A stretch of 64,000 bases of DNA from Absidia repens. Lineage: Eukaryota; Mucoromycota; Mucoromycetes; Mucorales; Cunninghamellaceae. The position numbers and the translations under genes were made by a program. Positions 38,677 through 49,931 of the stretch are shown one piece after another; the first letter of the stretch is position 1; every line of letters starts with the position of its first letter. Location of the stretch: assembly GCA_002105175.1 (NCBI GenBank), contig MCGE01000019.1, positions 744,001 through 808,000 on the forward strand, in the 5' to 3' direction. Under the pieces are notes generated by a model, which saw only the letters and a list, made by a program, of their open reading frames with translations, ran no database searches and had not been told where the DNA came from.

Positions 38677-39136
38677 TGTAAAATGGCGTATATAAAGAAA
38701 AAAATAAAAAAAAATAAAAAAGTAGAAAATAAAAAGTGGGACAGGTAGAATTAAGTGAGATTCTTGTATATGGTTTTTATTAATAAAAATGTCACTCTTT
38801 ATACTCTATATCTTATGTTTCATTGGAAATATGTAGATATTACATGTGTTTATTGTTATTATTATTTTTTATCATGATCATCATCTTTATTATAATCGTA
38901 TGATGTTCTGATATTAGGTGTATGATGATATGATTGATGTTATTGCAAGGGTATTTTATTTTCTTTTATTCTATTTTATGGGACCTAATGATTTTATGAA
39001 GTGAATCATTATTTTCTTTTCTTCTATCACAATGTTGCGTGATTATTTATTTTTATCATGCAGTGTTCCTAATCGGAATTTCAATTTCTTCAGGAACAGG
39101 TTTTATTTTTATGCCATCATTTTTCATGATGCGACA
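38677..39136 (-). repeat. solo LTR (H family)
   Basis: TGTAAAATGGCG...GATGCGACA, 460 bp, about 95% like 43153-43612. Left flank is G integrase and right flank is the middle of an A-type LTR, with no target duplication: a likely recombination joint. Confidence 0.85.
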
Positions 39137-39578
39137 CACAGTAAAAATAAAAAAAGGACTTGTAGTCACAAGAAATAAAAGAAAGTTTCTATGTAGACGA
39201 TAGAAACAAAATAAAAATAAGACAGTGATTTGGTGGTTAAAAACCTTTGTACTGAATTTTATAAAAAAGATTGAGTAAATATATATAAGATAAGAACTAA
39301 AGAAAAAATAAAATTGTTGCGGGGGAAGTGGAGGTATTTATACTAATCAAAAAAGGGTGGTCGAAAGCAAGAGGTGGTTAAAGTATAGAGGTCGTTCGAG
39401 TTCACCATTGTAAAAATCGACAGAGTGTTTCGGGATCGAACTTTAATTCGAGAGTGCCCAGTCAATGAGCTCACGTGGGTTGAAAGCACTTGCAAACACG
39501 TCTTCGATTTCATCATTACTTGCGTCAACTTGCATCGGATCTCCAATACTTGCATCAACCTGGAGTGGATCTTCAACA
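39137..39578 (-). repeat. truncated LTR (A-type) with coding tail
   Basis: The minus strand from the LTR start encodes a duplicated QVDAS linker, then VFASAFNPRELIDWALSN-stop. Confidence 0.8.
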
Positions 39579-40295
39579 CCAGTTATATTTTACACCAAAT
39601 AGATAGTGATAAGTGTTTGCTTGACCTTGCTTGAACGGATTTGCAGCGAGACTCAAAAAATAGTTTTCCCCTGAATCGGAATTTGAAATGAACTTTTTTG
39701 TTTACTTGACTTGTAGTCTTGAAAATAGAGAGTACCAAATATGCAAATATATTATTTGAAATAAATAAAAAGTACCAGATATGTTATTGGTAATAAGTAG
39801 TGAGCACCAGAACTTTTGTAGATAAAGTCCAACTTGAAATAAAAGAAGTTTTAAAAAGAAAACTTGATAAAATAAAATAAAATAGAAGTATTGACCTTAG
39901 CTGGTTCAATAAAAATAAAAAAGAGTATAGCTGACTCTGAAAATAAAATAAATAAAGATTTCTATAGCAAAATAGAAATGACTTGATAACTTGATGTTTT
40001 TATAAAAAAACCTTTAGGCTAAACTTTTATTTGACTAGTGAGTAAAGTAAGATAAAAAACTAAAGAAAAATAATTTGTAACAAAAAGTTGGCCCTTTTAT
40101 ACTGTTTTGAAATGAGCGGAGTGAGGTACTTGTCGATGGATTTTTAGGGTGGCGGAGTAAAATTGTGATATAGGAGGGCGGAGAAGTTGGTATCGACGAA
40201 GGAAGTGAGGCTGCGGCAGTTCTTATTCATTTGTAGCCCACGCCATCAATTCCCGCAAGCCCAAACAAATTGGACAAATCCAAGGCGGCGTCAAC
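39579..40295 (-). repeat. truncated LTR (B-type)
   Basis: Begins at CCAGTTATATTTTACACC and ends GGCGTCAACA. The terminal motif (DLSNLFGL...RELMAWATNE) is split by a one-base insertion. Confidence 0.78.
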
Positions 40296-40311
40296 AGTTG
40301 ATTTAATCTTT

Positions 40312-41662
40312 TGTTACGGCTGTTACGGCCAATTTGGGTAAGAAGCTTGTAACAGAGTAGTGTTTTTGTAGGTTTTTATATTTTTCTGGGTTAAATAGGA
40401 TGTCTTGAGTTATCCTTTAGTATAGCTTTTGCTTGTTTAGAGCTTGAAAATAAATTTGTTCCTTAGGCGGAATTTGAAATATCTTGTTCCTGATTCGGAC
40501 AAAAATAGAATTGAGAGTAGTGAGCACCAGAACTTTTGTAGATAAAGTCCAACTGTAGAGAAAGTTTATAAAAAATAAACTTGGAAAAGTAAAATAAAAT
40601 AAAAAAAGAAAAGTATTGACCTTTGTTGGTTCAAAAAAATAAGTGTATAACACACAGTAAAATAAAATAAAAAAAAAAAATAAGGAGGTTTCTATGATCC
40701 AATAGAAACGGTAGATAATTTGGTGGTATAATAACCTTTGTACTGAGTTTTATTTAATATATTGGGAAAACTTGAAAAAACTAAAGAAAAAATAAAAAGG
40801 ATAATAAAAAAAGGTGGGATATTTATACTAAAAAAATAAAAGAAAATAAAGTTGGACTGAGGCGAGGCGAAACAAGAAAAGAGGTAAAAAGTGATCTGAG
40901 ATCCAAGATCTGGACCAGGGCAAGCTTTACTCGCTCAAAGCCCAGTCACGGAGCTCTTGCGAGCTGAAGACATTGTTGAACCCGTCCTCGGACTCGCCAT
41001 CGCTGGAAGCAGTCTCGGACTGTTCCTCGACACGGCCAATTTTGGTTGTTAGGTCGTAACTGAAAATTGTTTTTGTAGGTTTTTATTTTTTATAGAGTGA
41101 GCACCAGAACTTTTTAGGATTAAGTTCAACCGATTGTAGCTTCAAAGGCTTAAAGATAATATAGGACTATACTTGAAAGTCCAAGTGAGGATGTATTATT
41201 TTCAAAGATGAAAATAATAAGGTCAATAGAATAAGTAGTGACTTAGATCAAGTAAAAAAAAAATAAAGTGAAGCGAGATTCAGACTCAGCTGTCAAAAAT
41301 ATATAATAAAAATATTCCAAAGTGTGGAATAATAGATAGCCAACAAGTTGGGAGGTTTAAAAAAAACCTTTGTAATGAATTTATTAAAAAGTAAAGATAT
41401 TAAAAAGTGATTAAAAATATAATAATAATAATAATTTTTTTTTCTTTTTCAATGTGTTTTCTAAGGTATTTATACTAAAATTTATTTTATGCGAAACATC
41501 TGGTACTGAACGTCTTGTTTAGAACATCTTGTACTGAATGTCTTGTTTGAAACATCTGGTACTGAACGTCGGGTTATGAACGTCGGGTTATGAACGTCGG
41601 GTACTGATCTTCACCATTTGTTTCATCCCAAACAGTTCTCAAGGTTCAGGTCAACCGTGACA
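40312..41662 (-). repeat. solo LTR (A-type) with nested A-type LTR
   Basis: Own pieces are 40312-40320 and 41033-41662. CTTT lies on both sides (40308-40311, 41663-41666). The tail is degenerate (VDLNLEN then a frame break). Confidence 0.8.
40321..41032 (-). repeat. solo LTR (A-type)
   Basis: TGTTACGGCC...TCCTCGACA, CGGC at 40317-40320 and 41033-41036. The minus-strand tail is GFNNVFSSQELRDWALSE-stop. Confidence 0.85.
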
Positions 41663-42374
41663 CTTTTTATTAAAGCTTTAGTAATATTTCACACCAAATG
41701 TCTTGTGTATATGAGTATTCTTGTTATTATTTGAACGATGTTGTAGGGAGAGTCTCAAAAAATATCTTTCCCCTGATTCGGAATTTAAAATTGATTTGTT
41801 TTCTTGACTGTAGTCTTGAAAAATAAATAGAGAGTACCAACTATGTTATTGGTAATAAGTAGTGAGCACCAGAACTTTTATAGATAAAGTCCAACTTGAA
41901 AGAAGTTTATAAGAAATAAACTTGGAAAAAAAATAAAAAATATTGACCAGTAGGGTTCAATATGGTAATTCAATAGTATATATACGAAGATATATAGCAC
42001 TGCCAAACAAAATAAAAGTACTAAGACTCGAGGTTGGTTTTAAAAAAAACCTTTTATTGAGAGAATACAAATAGGAATTACATCCTATTTATACCTTTTC
42101 TTTAAACAACTGGGAATGAATTCCTAGTTAAAAAACAATAAAAATAAGAACTAAAAAAAAAACGTCGAAAAGAAGCTAAAAAATGAATAAAAAAGACGTT
42201 AAAAAGAAGTAAAAAAAAAAGAGAAAAAAAACTAATAAAAGTTGCCAACGGAGAAAAAGAAGGGGTCAAAAAATAAATAACCCAGCAGAGTCACAAAACA
42301 ATCCCTAATTTTGGGCCCAGTTGAGCAGTTCATCGAGATTAAATAATTTTTCTAAATTGAAGTCATCACTGACA
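41663..42374 (-). repeat. LTR (D-type) of a lost element
   Basis: Ends TCACTGACA at the ORF3 fragment below; its first ~100 bp lie to the left of nested LTRs or are lost. Confidence 0.75.
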
Positions 42375-42600
42375 TGTGCCGGCCCCGCTTCAATCTGGCC
42401 CAGATTGAGCCAATGGTCCTTAGCCTTGATTTTCTTCCATACATTTGTTATATTCCTTTTGTCACCAATGGCCTTTAGCTGTCTTCTTACATATCCTCCA
42501 GATTTCGATAGGTATACCCTGCGTTCTTCCCAGGTAGTCGGTTTATTCGAACGTTGATGTATAAGATCCAACAAAGTTGGGGTTAATGTGGAGTATATGT
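42305..42600 (-). pseudogene. ORF3 C-terminal fragment (D-type element)
   Basis: Encodes LTPTLLDLIHQRSNKPTT, a GDKRNITNVWKKIKAKDHW segment, and the LTR-encoded DDFNLEKLFNLDELLNWAQN-stop. The N-terminal half is missing at about 42600. It is the most acidic/hydrophobic version of the tail. Confidence 0.75.
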
Positions 42601-43044
42601 TCTCACCCGATTTTTTTTCTCAAAAATAATATTTCGGGTCACACATAATTTGTAATACATACCATTCATCAATATAATAAAATAAAAGCTTTTTTATTGA
42701 TATGTACATTTTAATTATTTTTAAAATTCTGTATATGTACTACTTCTAACATTATCGTCATTATATTGCATATTTTTTTTAGGGCTATATACTGTATATT
42801 TTTCAATTTTATTACAGTCACATAAGAAGCTCAATGTTTATTTCATTATCTATTTCAACATCCGTTTAAAAAGCCATTTCAAAAAAAAGCGTGTTGGGCC
42901 ATGTCAACATGTAATGTTGTACACAGTGGCACCTTTAATAGTATATATCTATATATAGAATATATGGATAAATGTTTATACATATATTTACCTATTATAT
43001 TTATAATCCAGAACTTATTTTTGAGGTGAGAACATATACTCCAC
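42588..43044. mobile_element. inverted-repeat element (MITE-like)
   Basis: GTGGAGTATATGTTCTCACC at 42588-42607 is repeated exactly in reverse complement at 43025-43044, and CTCAAAAATA is also inverted just inside. The interior is non-coding and AT-rich. No convincing target duplication was found, so the superfamily is unassigned. Confidence 0.75.
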
Positions 43045-43152
43045 CTGATCCCATTATTTTGTATAAATAGTTTCTAGTACTTTATTTTTATTTTCATTAT
43101 CACCGTCAATATCAAAATAAAGATAACCAAGAATACTTATTTTTTTATCATA

Positions 43153-43612
43153 TGTAAAATGGTGTATATATAAAAAAAAATAAAAAAATAAAGAGTAGAA
43201 AATAAAAAAATAAGACGGGTAGAATTAAGTGAGATTCTTGTATATGGTTTTATTAATAAAAAATGTCACTCTTTATATACTATATCTTATGTTTCATTAG
43301 AAATAGATATTACATGGGTTTATTGTTATTATTATTTTTTATCATGATCATTATTTTTATTATGATCGTATGATGTTCTGATATTAGGTGTATGATGATA
43401 TGATTGATGTTATTGCAAGGGTATTTTATTTTCTTTTATTCTATTTTATGGGACCTAATGATTTCATGAAGTGAATCATTATTTTCTTTTCTTCTATCAC
43501 AATGTTGCGTGATTATTTATTTTTATCATGCAGTGTTCCTAATCGGAATTTCAATTTCTTCAGGAACAGGTTTTATTTTTATTTTTATGCCATCATTTTT
43601 CATGATGCGACA
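43153..43612 (-). repeat. solo LTR (H family)
   Basis: TGTAAAATGGTG...GATGCGACA with a perfect 5-bp duplication TCATA (43148-43152, 43613-43617). Confidence 0.9.
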
Positions 43613-43650
43613 TCATATACAATTACCTTATTTCACAAGGATTGGAAAAA

Positions 43651-43788
43651 ATGCCGCAGTTCCGCTATAGAGATTCAGACACCGATACGGATGTGGATGT
43701 TCGCGGACGAACATCAAGCTTGAGAGGAGGTGTTGTTTTACCAGCCCTTGGGAAGCGCTCAGTGTCAAGATGGAAAAGGATGATATGA
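43651..43788 (+). CDS. short hypothetical ORF
   Basis: 45 codons beginning MPQFRYRDSDTDTDVDVRG, ending at TGA. It is GC-richer than its surroundings and follows an A-rich leader. It is too short to assign; it could be a first exon of the ORF at 44237 or chance. No domain recognised. Confidence 0.2.
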   Translation: MPQFRYRDSDTDTDVDVRGRTSSLRGGVVLPALGKRSVSRWKRMI

Positions 43789-44236
43789 AGATAGGTCACA
43801 TATACTATTTTGGTAATTTTTAATTAAGAAATGGAATAAACTAATTAATATCATTATCTACAATATACTGTATGTATAGTAAGACTAGGCGTGACTAGTT
43901 ATTAAACTACTAAAGTATACAATTAGACAAATGTATTATGCACTAGGCTTAATGCCAAAAGACACAGCGGAGATCAATTTTCATTTCAGGGCGAGACAAC
44001 CAAAATAACGTCTGATGAGGACACAAGCAATTATATAGCGAGATATATAAAAAAGGGACACTAGAAAATATAAGTACAGTAGATCTTTGATAACAGTGTT
44101 TGATTTGAATGTCTTTTTATAATAAACCGGTGGAATGTTCCGACTGGGGAAGATACTAGTAAAAAAGATGAATAGGAAGTAAAAACGCCAATAATGATGT
44201 TCATTCCTTTTCTTTTGAAAAAATAACTTTATCACT

Positions 44237-44593
44237 ATGAATACATCACTGCCAACCACCAATGAAATGATCCTTAAATATCTTGACAGCATCAAGATCA
44301 TGCTGGAGAGGAACAATGACAACATTGCGCGCCTGACAGAAACGGTGGACCAGATTAAGGAAAGCCAAATCATCAGTGCGACTGCGCTTCGACTCCCCCC
44401 AAATGATCAAAAAACCCGACGGGATGGCTCACGACGGAACGGATTGGAAGCGGAAGCTGATTACATCTCACTGTATCAGTATGCGCTTTCAATCACCGAA
44501 AGTCAACGCCTGCCCGACGGTTTGTTCAAAAACCAAGACGAACGTCGCAACTGGAAGAACATGGATAAAAAGGGGAAGGACACGCTCAGATAA
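44237..44593 (+). CDS. hypothetical protein, possible coiled coil
   Basis: 118 codons. Residues 8-45 are heptad-like (MILKYLDSIKIMLERNNDN...), followed by a basic/charged C-terminus (RRNWKNMDKKGKD). Codon use is less AT-biased than in the surrounding repeats. The +1 frame stays open for about 15 more codons past its stop (DNVRKWKEGMIFKVRV), so it may be a frameshifted gene. Family unknown. Confidence 0.35.
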   Translation: MNTSLPTTNEMILKYLDSIKIMLERNNDNIARLTETVDQIKESQIISATALRLPPNDQKTRRDGSRRNGLEAEADYISLYQYALSITESQRLPDGLFKNQDERRNWKNMDKKGKDTLR

Positions 44594-44850
44594 TGTACGA
44601 AAATGGAAAGAAGGGATGATCTTCAAGGTCAGGGTATGATTTTAAAATCATGCGTGTAACATAATTTGAATAGTTGCACGTCGATCAGTACCACTCTCGT
44701 CCGGATAAACCTATTATCCGTCTACGTCTACTCAAGTGGCATATAAAATAAGCTGGAGTGCCTTCTTAACAGTGGTCGAAATAATCTTGAGAGAAAATAA
44801 TGTTAATTTCCGTGAGTTTACAAAAAAGGAAATGATCTGGAGGTACATTT

Positions 44851-45021
44851 TTAATGTGTTGTAGTAGAAGACAGTCAAAAAGTAAGTGAGACAAAAGTTA
44901 TATTTTTATTTCAGTAAAATGATGGAAGACTTTTATAATAAAATCGGGGAAACGGTTATCGGAATAATAAATTTTTATTACTAAGGTGTTATGGGCTTAG
45001 ATAGAGATAAGGGAATAAATA
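44851..45021 (-). repeat. truncated solo LTR (P family)
   Basis: Reverse-complement match to the promoter/end part of 51349-51669 (ATGATGGAAGACTTTTATAATAAAAT). Confidence 0.6.
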
Positions 45022-45039
45022 ATTTTTTCTACGCATAAA

Positions 45040-45480
45040 CCCCCCTACACACACACCGGTTTTTTTTTCCACGCACATATGCCGTGCCCATTCAGCGAGA
45101 CAATGAAAGGCATAAAAGAGAATAATTGTAAATAGACAAGACATGTTTAATTCTGATATAGATGCAATATAAACTATGACCACTAACGCTAAGCTGAGCT
45201 AAGGACACTATTCTAAAATGAATGCTAATTTGATGACGGTCGAAGATCACGAATCCAAAATGGAAGGGTTTCCCCATGATGTTTGCATTGCGCTTTTCAA
45301 AAGGCCCCTGATTCAAGTTCTAACCACTAATCCAAGATCACTAAATCTGCAGTTGAAGTTGATGTTCCAAAAAAAAAAAAGAAAAGAAAGAAAGAGGAAG
45401 AAAAAAAAATTAGGCCAACAGAAAATTTAAATCCATGAGAGGCGGAGTGCGAATGGCTCGGTCACCTTTTTTTTTGTATA
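45040..45480 (+). repeat. S repeat copy, with flank matching 1770-2250
   Basis: Near-duplicate of 1770-2250, including 'gacaagacatgtttaattc', the GGGTTTCCCCATG core and an A/G-rich tract; it lacks the TACAGTA scar. Confidence 0.7.
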
Positions 45481-45730
45481 GTGTCGTTTTATTAAATAGA
45501 ATAAAAGACCTGGGGTCACGTCACATTGAGAGGTGTCCAGTTATATAGAAGAGAATTTGGGAGAGCGATCTACTGGTGGAAGAGAGATGGAAAAGGCTAT
45601 ATACAGTATATGGGAGAGGAATTCGGGAGGGGGTAAACTAGACTGGGAGTGGGAAGGGCAAAATAAACTATAGGAAAAGAGAGATGACAAAAGCCAAAAG
45701 ACATGGGACCTACAGTACGTAGTTTTAATA

Positions 45731-46031
45731 CAATAAGACAAAAGTAAAAATGAGTGATACAATTGATATGGTTTTTATTTAATTGATAAAATGTCAAGAC
45801 TTTTTATAAGAAAATGAAGATTTTTGTGGCTGTGGATGGGAGTTTGATAACGGTATATTTGAGACTCCGGTTAATTGAGGCTTGTAATCTGATGTGTTGA
45901 GTGACAAGTGTGAGAATAAGTGGGGGATTCAGGGATAAAAAATAGAATGAAGTGATAAAACGGATATACAAATGATGATGGTATATATACTTTGATATAA
46001 ATATTGCTAATCAGGAGCTAGGAATACGACA
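45731..46031 (-). repeat. solo LTR (relative of element C)
   Basis: About 90% similar to 32302-32623, ending GGAATACGACA. The left border is uncertain. It is followed by a P-family LTR piece in plus orientation (46032-46133). Confidence 0.7.
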
Positions 46032-46334
46032 AAACCGCTTCCCCGATTTCATTGTAAAAGCCTTCCATCATTTTACTGAAATAAAAACATAACTTTGTCT
46101 CACTTAGTTTTGACTTCTCTACTACAAACATTACACCCACCGTTCAAACACACATTTACCTGGACATCAAAATTCAGTTGGAACCACCCCCTACCCACAT
46201 TCGCCTCCTCACCACCTTACCTTTGTTTCTTCCAATATCCCCCTTACTCACCCGAAAAGTGCCCGCCAAGTGCCCGCCACGCAGTTAAAAATTCAATAAA
46301 TCTGGGATATTTCGACCTCGGAGCCTTCCAAAGG

Positions 46335-46341
46335 TACAGTA
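46335..46341. other. candidate Tc1/mariner excision footprint (TACAGTA)
   Basis: ccttccaaagg[TACAGTA]gtaat compared with ccttccaaaag[TA]gtaat at 48525-48541. Confidence 0.55.
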
Positions 46342-46500
46342 GTAATATCGCTATAGGATTTCCAAACCAAAAAAGAATAATATGTAGAATAGCCTACCGC
46401 AATAGAATAGTATGTAAAATAGCCTATCACAGTAGAATAGCTTTGTCATCCCATTGTTCATTTCAAAATAAAAAAGTTTTTATTGAATCATGATAGTCAG

Positions 46501-46798
46501 TGAAATACACGCAAAAGATACAAATAAGTGATACAATTGGTTACTCTTTTTATTTAATATTCAAACATGTCATATTTATATCTTTTTCTATAGCTAAGTG
46601 AGTCATAGTGAATTGGTTACAAATTGGGATAATCTGAAGTGATGTTGGGGAAGTAATTTAGCGGGTGATGAAGTATGAATAAAATAAGGTATAGGATAGT
46701 ACCTGTCAAAATGTCAAAGTGAAAGAAATGCGGAGCGGGGTATAAATAAATAAAGATGTGGAAGATGGGAAATAGGTTTGGGTATCACAAATACAACA
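46501..46798 (-). repeat. solo LTR (N family)
   Basis: TGAAATAC...AATACAACA, 298 bp, with GTCAG on both sides (46496-46500, 46799-46803). A second copy is at 60419-60707. Confidence 0.88.
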
Positions 46799-46919
46799 GT
46801 CAGTGCTATACTAAAAGGAAAAAAGATGTACTGTAAATAACGGCCGCTCATACAGTAGTAGTTGAGAGAAGTACTAGTCTAGTTGAATGGTGTAGAAGAA
46901 GGAACGATGTCAAATAAAA

Positions 46920-48720
46920 AAAAAGGGATCTCTAAAGGGGATCTCCAACTTCTAATGAAGTTTTAAACACACAGCTTTTAAAGCAAAAGACAAGTTTCAT
47001 TGAAGCAAAGTCAAGTTTTATTGAAGCAGACATGTTTTATTGAAGAAAAGAGACATACTGAGCTAATCACTACAACCCCCAAAATCCTAGAATCAAAATG
47101 AAAGGGTTTCCCCATGCATCTTGTAATCGCTTTTCTGAAACCCTTCTAAACTAGTCCTAACAGGAAGCCAAGGCCACCAGGTCCACAACGAGCCCAAAAC
47201 CGTGACGAAAAAATGATTTTTCGTTAAAAAAAAAAGGAAAGAAAGAGAAAGAGAGAGAGAAAATGGGGGATGCCGCTTGAAAAATAATTCAGGCGGAGCG
47301 GGGTTTGATTTTCAATCCTGTCACAAAAATATCTGGAGGCCCGTCAACAAACAAAAACGAAATCGGGAAAGCCTACAGCCATAATAACAAGCCCCTATGC
47401 TTTAGTATTGTTTACAACATTATAGCCAGTAGAAGCATTTACCGTACAAAATTGGTATGGAAAATAGATCATTACAGTATAGGGATAGACTACCAAAGTA
47501 GAATAGTATGTAGAACAGACTACCACAGTATAATAGTATGTACATTAGTATGCAGATTAGTCTACCACAGTAGAATAGCTTTGTCATCCATTGTTCATTG
47601 CAAAAATAAAAACAAAAACTTTTATTGAATCAGCATAGTCAAGATTATACTAAAGAAAAGAAAATCTAAGAGCTAGTCTACAAGAAAAACGGATCTCCAA
47701 AGGGCATCTACAAACTTCTAATGACCTTTTGAACACACATCATTGAAGCAAACATAGGGATCTGCAAACTTCTAATGAAGCTTAAACGCACATTTTTTTC
47801 AAACAAAGACAAGGTTTATTGAAGCAGAGATATGTTTTAATGAAGAAAAGAGACATCTACATGTACTAAGCTAATCAAGACATTTCCTCAAGATTCTAGA
47901 AGCAAAATGAAAGGGTTTCCCCATGCTTCTTGCAATCCCTTTTCTAAAACCCTTCTAAACGAGTCCTAACAGAAAGCCGAGGCCACCAGGTCCACAATGA
48001 ACCAAAAACAGTGAACAAATGTTGGCTCATTCCCGTTGTTGTCTATTTTTTTTTTGGATGTGCGCTCCCTTTTTTTTCTCGATCAACAATCCAGGGTGCC
48101 GGCGACGGCGGTTGAATTCAAACCCATCTGGCTTTACAGCCTGCAAAATCAAGTTAAGGTGCAATATTTTCTTCTTCGCTTTATATAAAACGAACTACGA
48201 AGCCGTTCAACTTCAAATTTTCCATGCATCTTTAGAAATATTGTACAATCATTTTTTGTCACCAAACCAACCATCCATCTCTCATACAATTAATTGTACA
48301 ATGTTCTAAAGTTTACGCCTATAAGCTCACAGCTAAAGTCTACAGCCAAAATAGCCGCCTCTACATCATAGCCCACCATTCAACCACACACATACTTGGA
48401 CAACCACGTTTGCTTGGATCCGCTTTCTAATTCACATGCTCCTTCTACCATACCATTTTTCCCTTTAATATCCCCAGACACACACGGAACAGGCCCTCCA
48501 TGCCACTAAAAAAGCGCCAGTGAGCCTTCCAAAAGTAGTAATACCTGCTATAGGCTTTCCAAACCAATAAAAAAATAATAAAAAACCCCCATCAAACACA
48601 GACAGTGTACCCCAATAGAATAGTTTGCCGAATAGTATGAAAAATAGCCTATCACATTAGAATAGGTTTGCCATCCCATTGTTCATTGCAAAATAAAAAA
48701 AACTTTTATTGAATCATGAT
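46920..48720 (+). repeat. two S repeat units plus related 'M' sequence
   Basis: Cores lie near 47091 and 47905 (about 814 bp apart). Units begin with GGGATCTCCAAAG...TTCTAATGACG, include 'ttttattgaagcaaag' tandem motifs, the GGGTTTCCCCATG core and AG tract, and finish AACTTTTATTGAATCATGATAGT. 48110-48490 is the M segment also found at 58362-58565 and 59368-59460. Confidence 0.65.
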
Positions 48721-48723
48721 AGT

Positions 48724-48983
48724 TGTCGTATTTGTCATCCTCTATATTTACATTATAAATCAACCTATCAAATGTCAGACTCAGATCAGGCACTAACTGT
48801 CAGTAAACCAATAATCATTCAATCATCTAATCACAGCCCAATGATTTATTCCCTCATCTCTATCTTATCCAGTAATACATTAGTAGTAGGAATTTATTAT
48901 AAAAGCCTTCCATCATTTTACTAAAATAAAAATATAACTTTGTCTCACTTATTTTGACTATTTTCTCTACTACAAACATTACA
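48724..48983 (+). repeat. solo LTR (P family)
   Basis: TGTCGTATTTGTCATCC...AACATTACA. TATAAAAGCC and AATAAAAATA motifs indicate plus orientation. No clean duplication is seen. Confidence 0.75.
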
Positions 48984-49002
48984 CTAGGTCGAATTTTTAA
49001 AC

Positions 49003-49236
49003 TTGGTTTATTTCCCATACAATCCAAACCCAGAAATGTACGAAGAAAAATCGGTTACTATCAACAACATCCTTTCAAAAGTATGGAGCCATTCGGATTT
49101 GTTTGTTGATAAGAGCCGCACATCGTTTAACAAACGGTGCTCAACGAGAAATATGAAGTTCTTTGCACAGCAATCAAAAAGGTCTTCGTATCTGAATATT
49201 GCAAATCATCTGATCCCATTGTCGGTCAAAATCTAA
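49003..49236 (+). CDS. unidentified ORF fragment
   Basis: 77 codons without a proper ATG at the start (internal Met at 49036). The sequence (MYEEKSVTINNILSKVWSHSD) is not low-complexity and may be an exon of a decayed host gene interrupted by the adjacent LTR. No family recognised. Confidence 0.2.
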   Translation: MVYFPYNPNPEMYEEKSVTINNILSKVWSHSDLFVDKSRTSFNKRCSTRNMKFFAQQSKRSSYLNIANHLIPLSVKI

Positions 49237-49409
49237 ATAAGTCAAGCAATGTCATAAATGAGCTGGCAAGCGTGGTTGGGGATATGCATGAGGGAGGCTA
49301 ATGGAGACGTGGAGAATGGTCAACGCAAATCTCAAAGAGCAATTGTAAAAATGGATCTAGTAAATTGGATATATAGTACAATACAGTACTGTACAGTTAG
49401 GGCTCTTAA

Positions 49410-49745
49410 CAATACCTAAATGAGGAGTATTGGTATTGAACAATACCATGTTAGCGGGATTAGCAATACCAAAACCTTAGCGGGACGGTACCACTTATAA
49501 GTATTGGTATTGATCAATACCTCTTAGCGGGATTAGCAATACCAATACCTTAGCGGGACGGTACCACTTATGAGTATTGGTATTGATCGATACCTCTTAG
49601 CGGGATTAGCAATACCAATACCTTAGCGGGACGGTACCACTTCTAAGTATTGGTATTGATCAATACCTCTTAGCGGGATTAGCAATACCAAAACTTTAGC
49701 GGGATGGTACCACTAATAACTATTAGTATTGAGCAATACATGTTG
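49410..49745. repeat. 72-bp palindromic tandem repeats, block 1
   Basis: About five units. Each contains the palindrome GGTATTGATCAATACC plus CTTAGCGGGATTAGC and TTAGCGGGACGGTACC. Confidence 0.85.
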
Positions 49746-49931
49746 CTGTGACAAACAATAAAAAAAAAGCGACGTTGTTGATATGTTGTATAAATAATAA
49801 TGTCTAATTTATTTCGAGTAAAAAAAAATAAAACAATCTAAAATCTAAAGAGGGGGTTGTTTCAAGTGAGCTACGCGTAGGAGGAATAATAAAGCTATGT
49901 AAACGAATGTTCATCATCAGTAGGACTCTTA

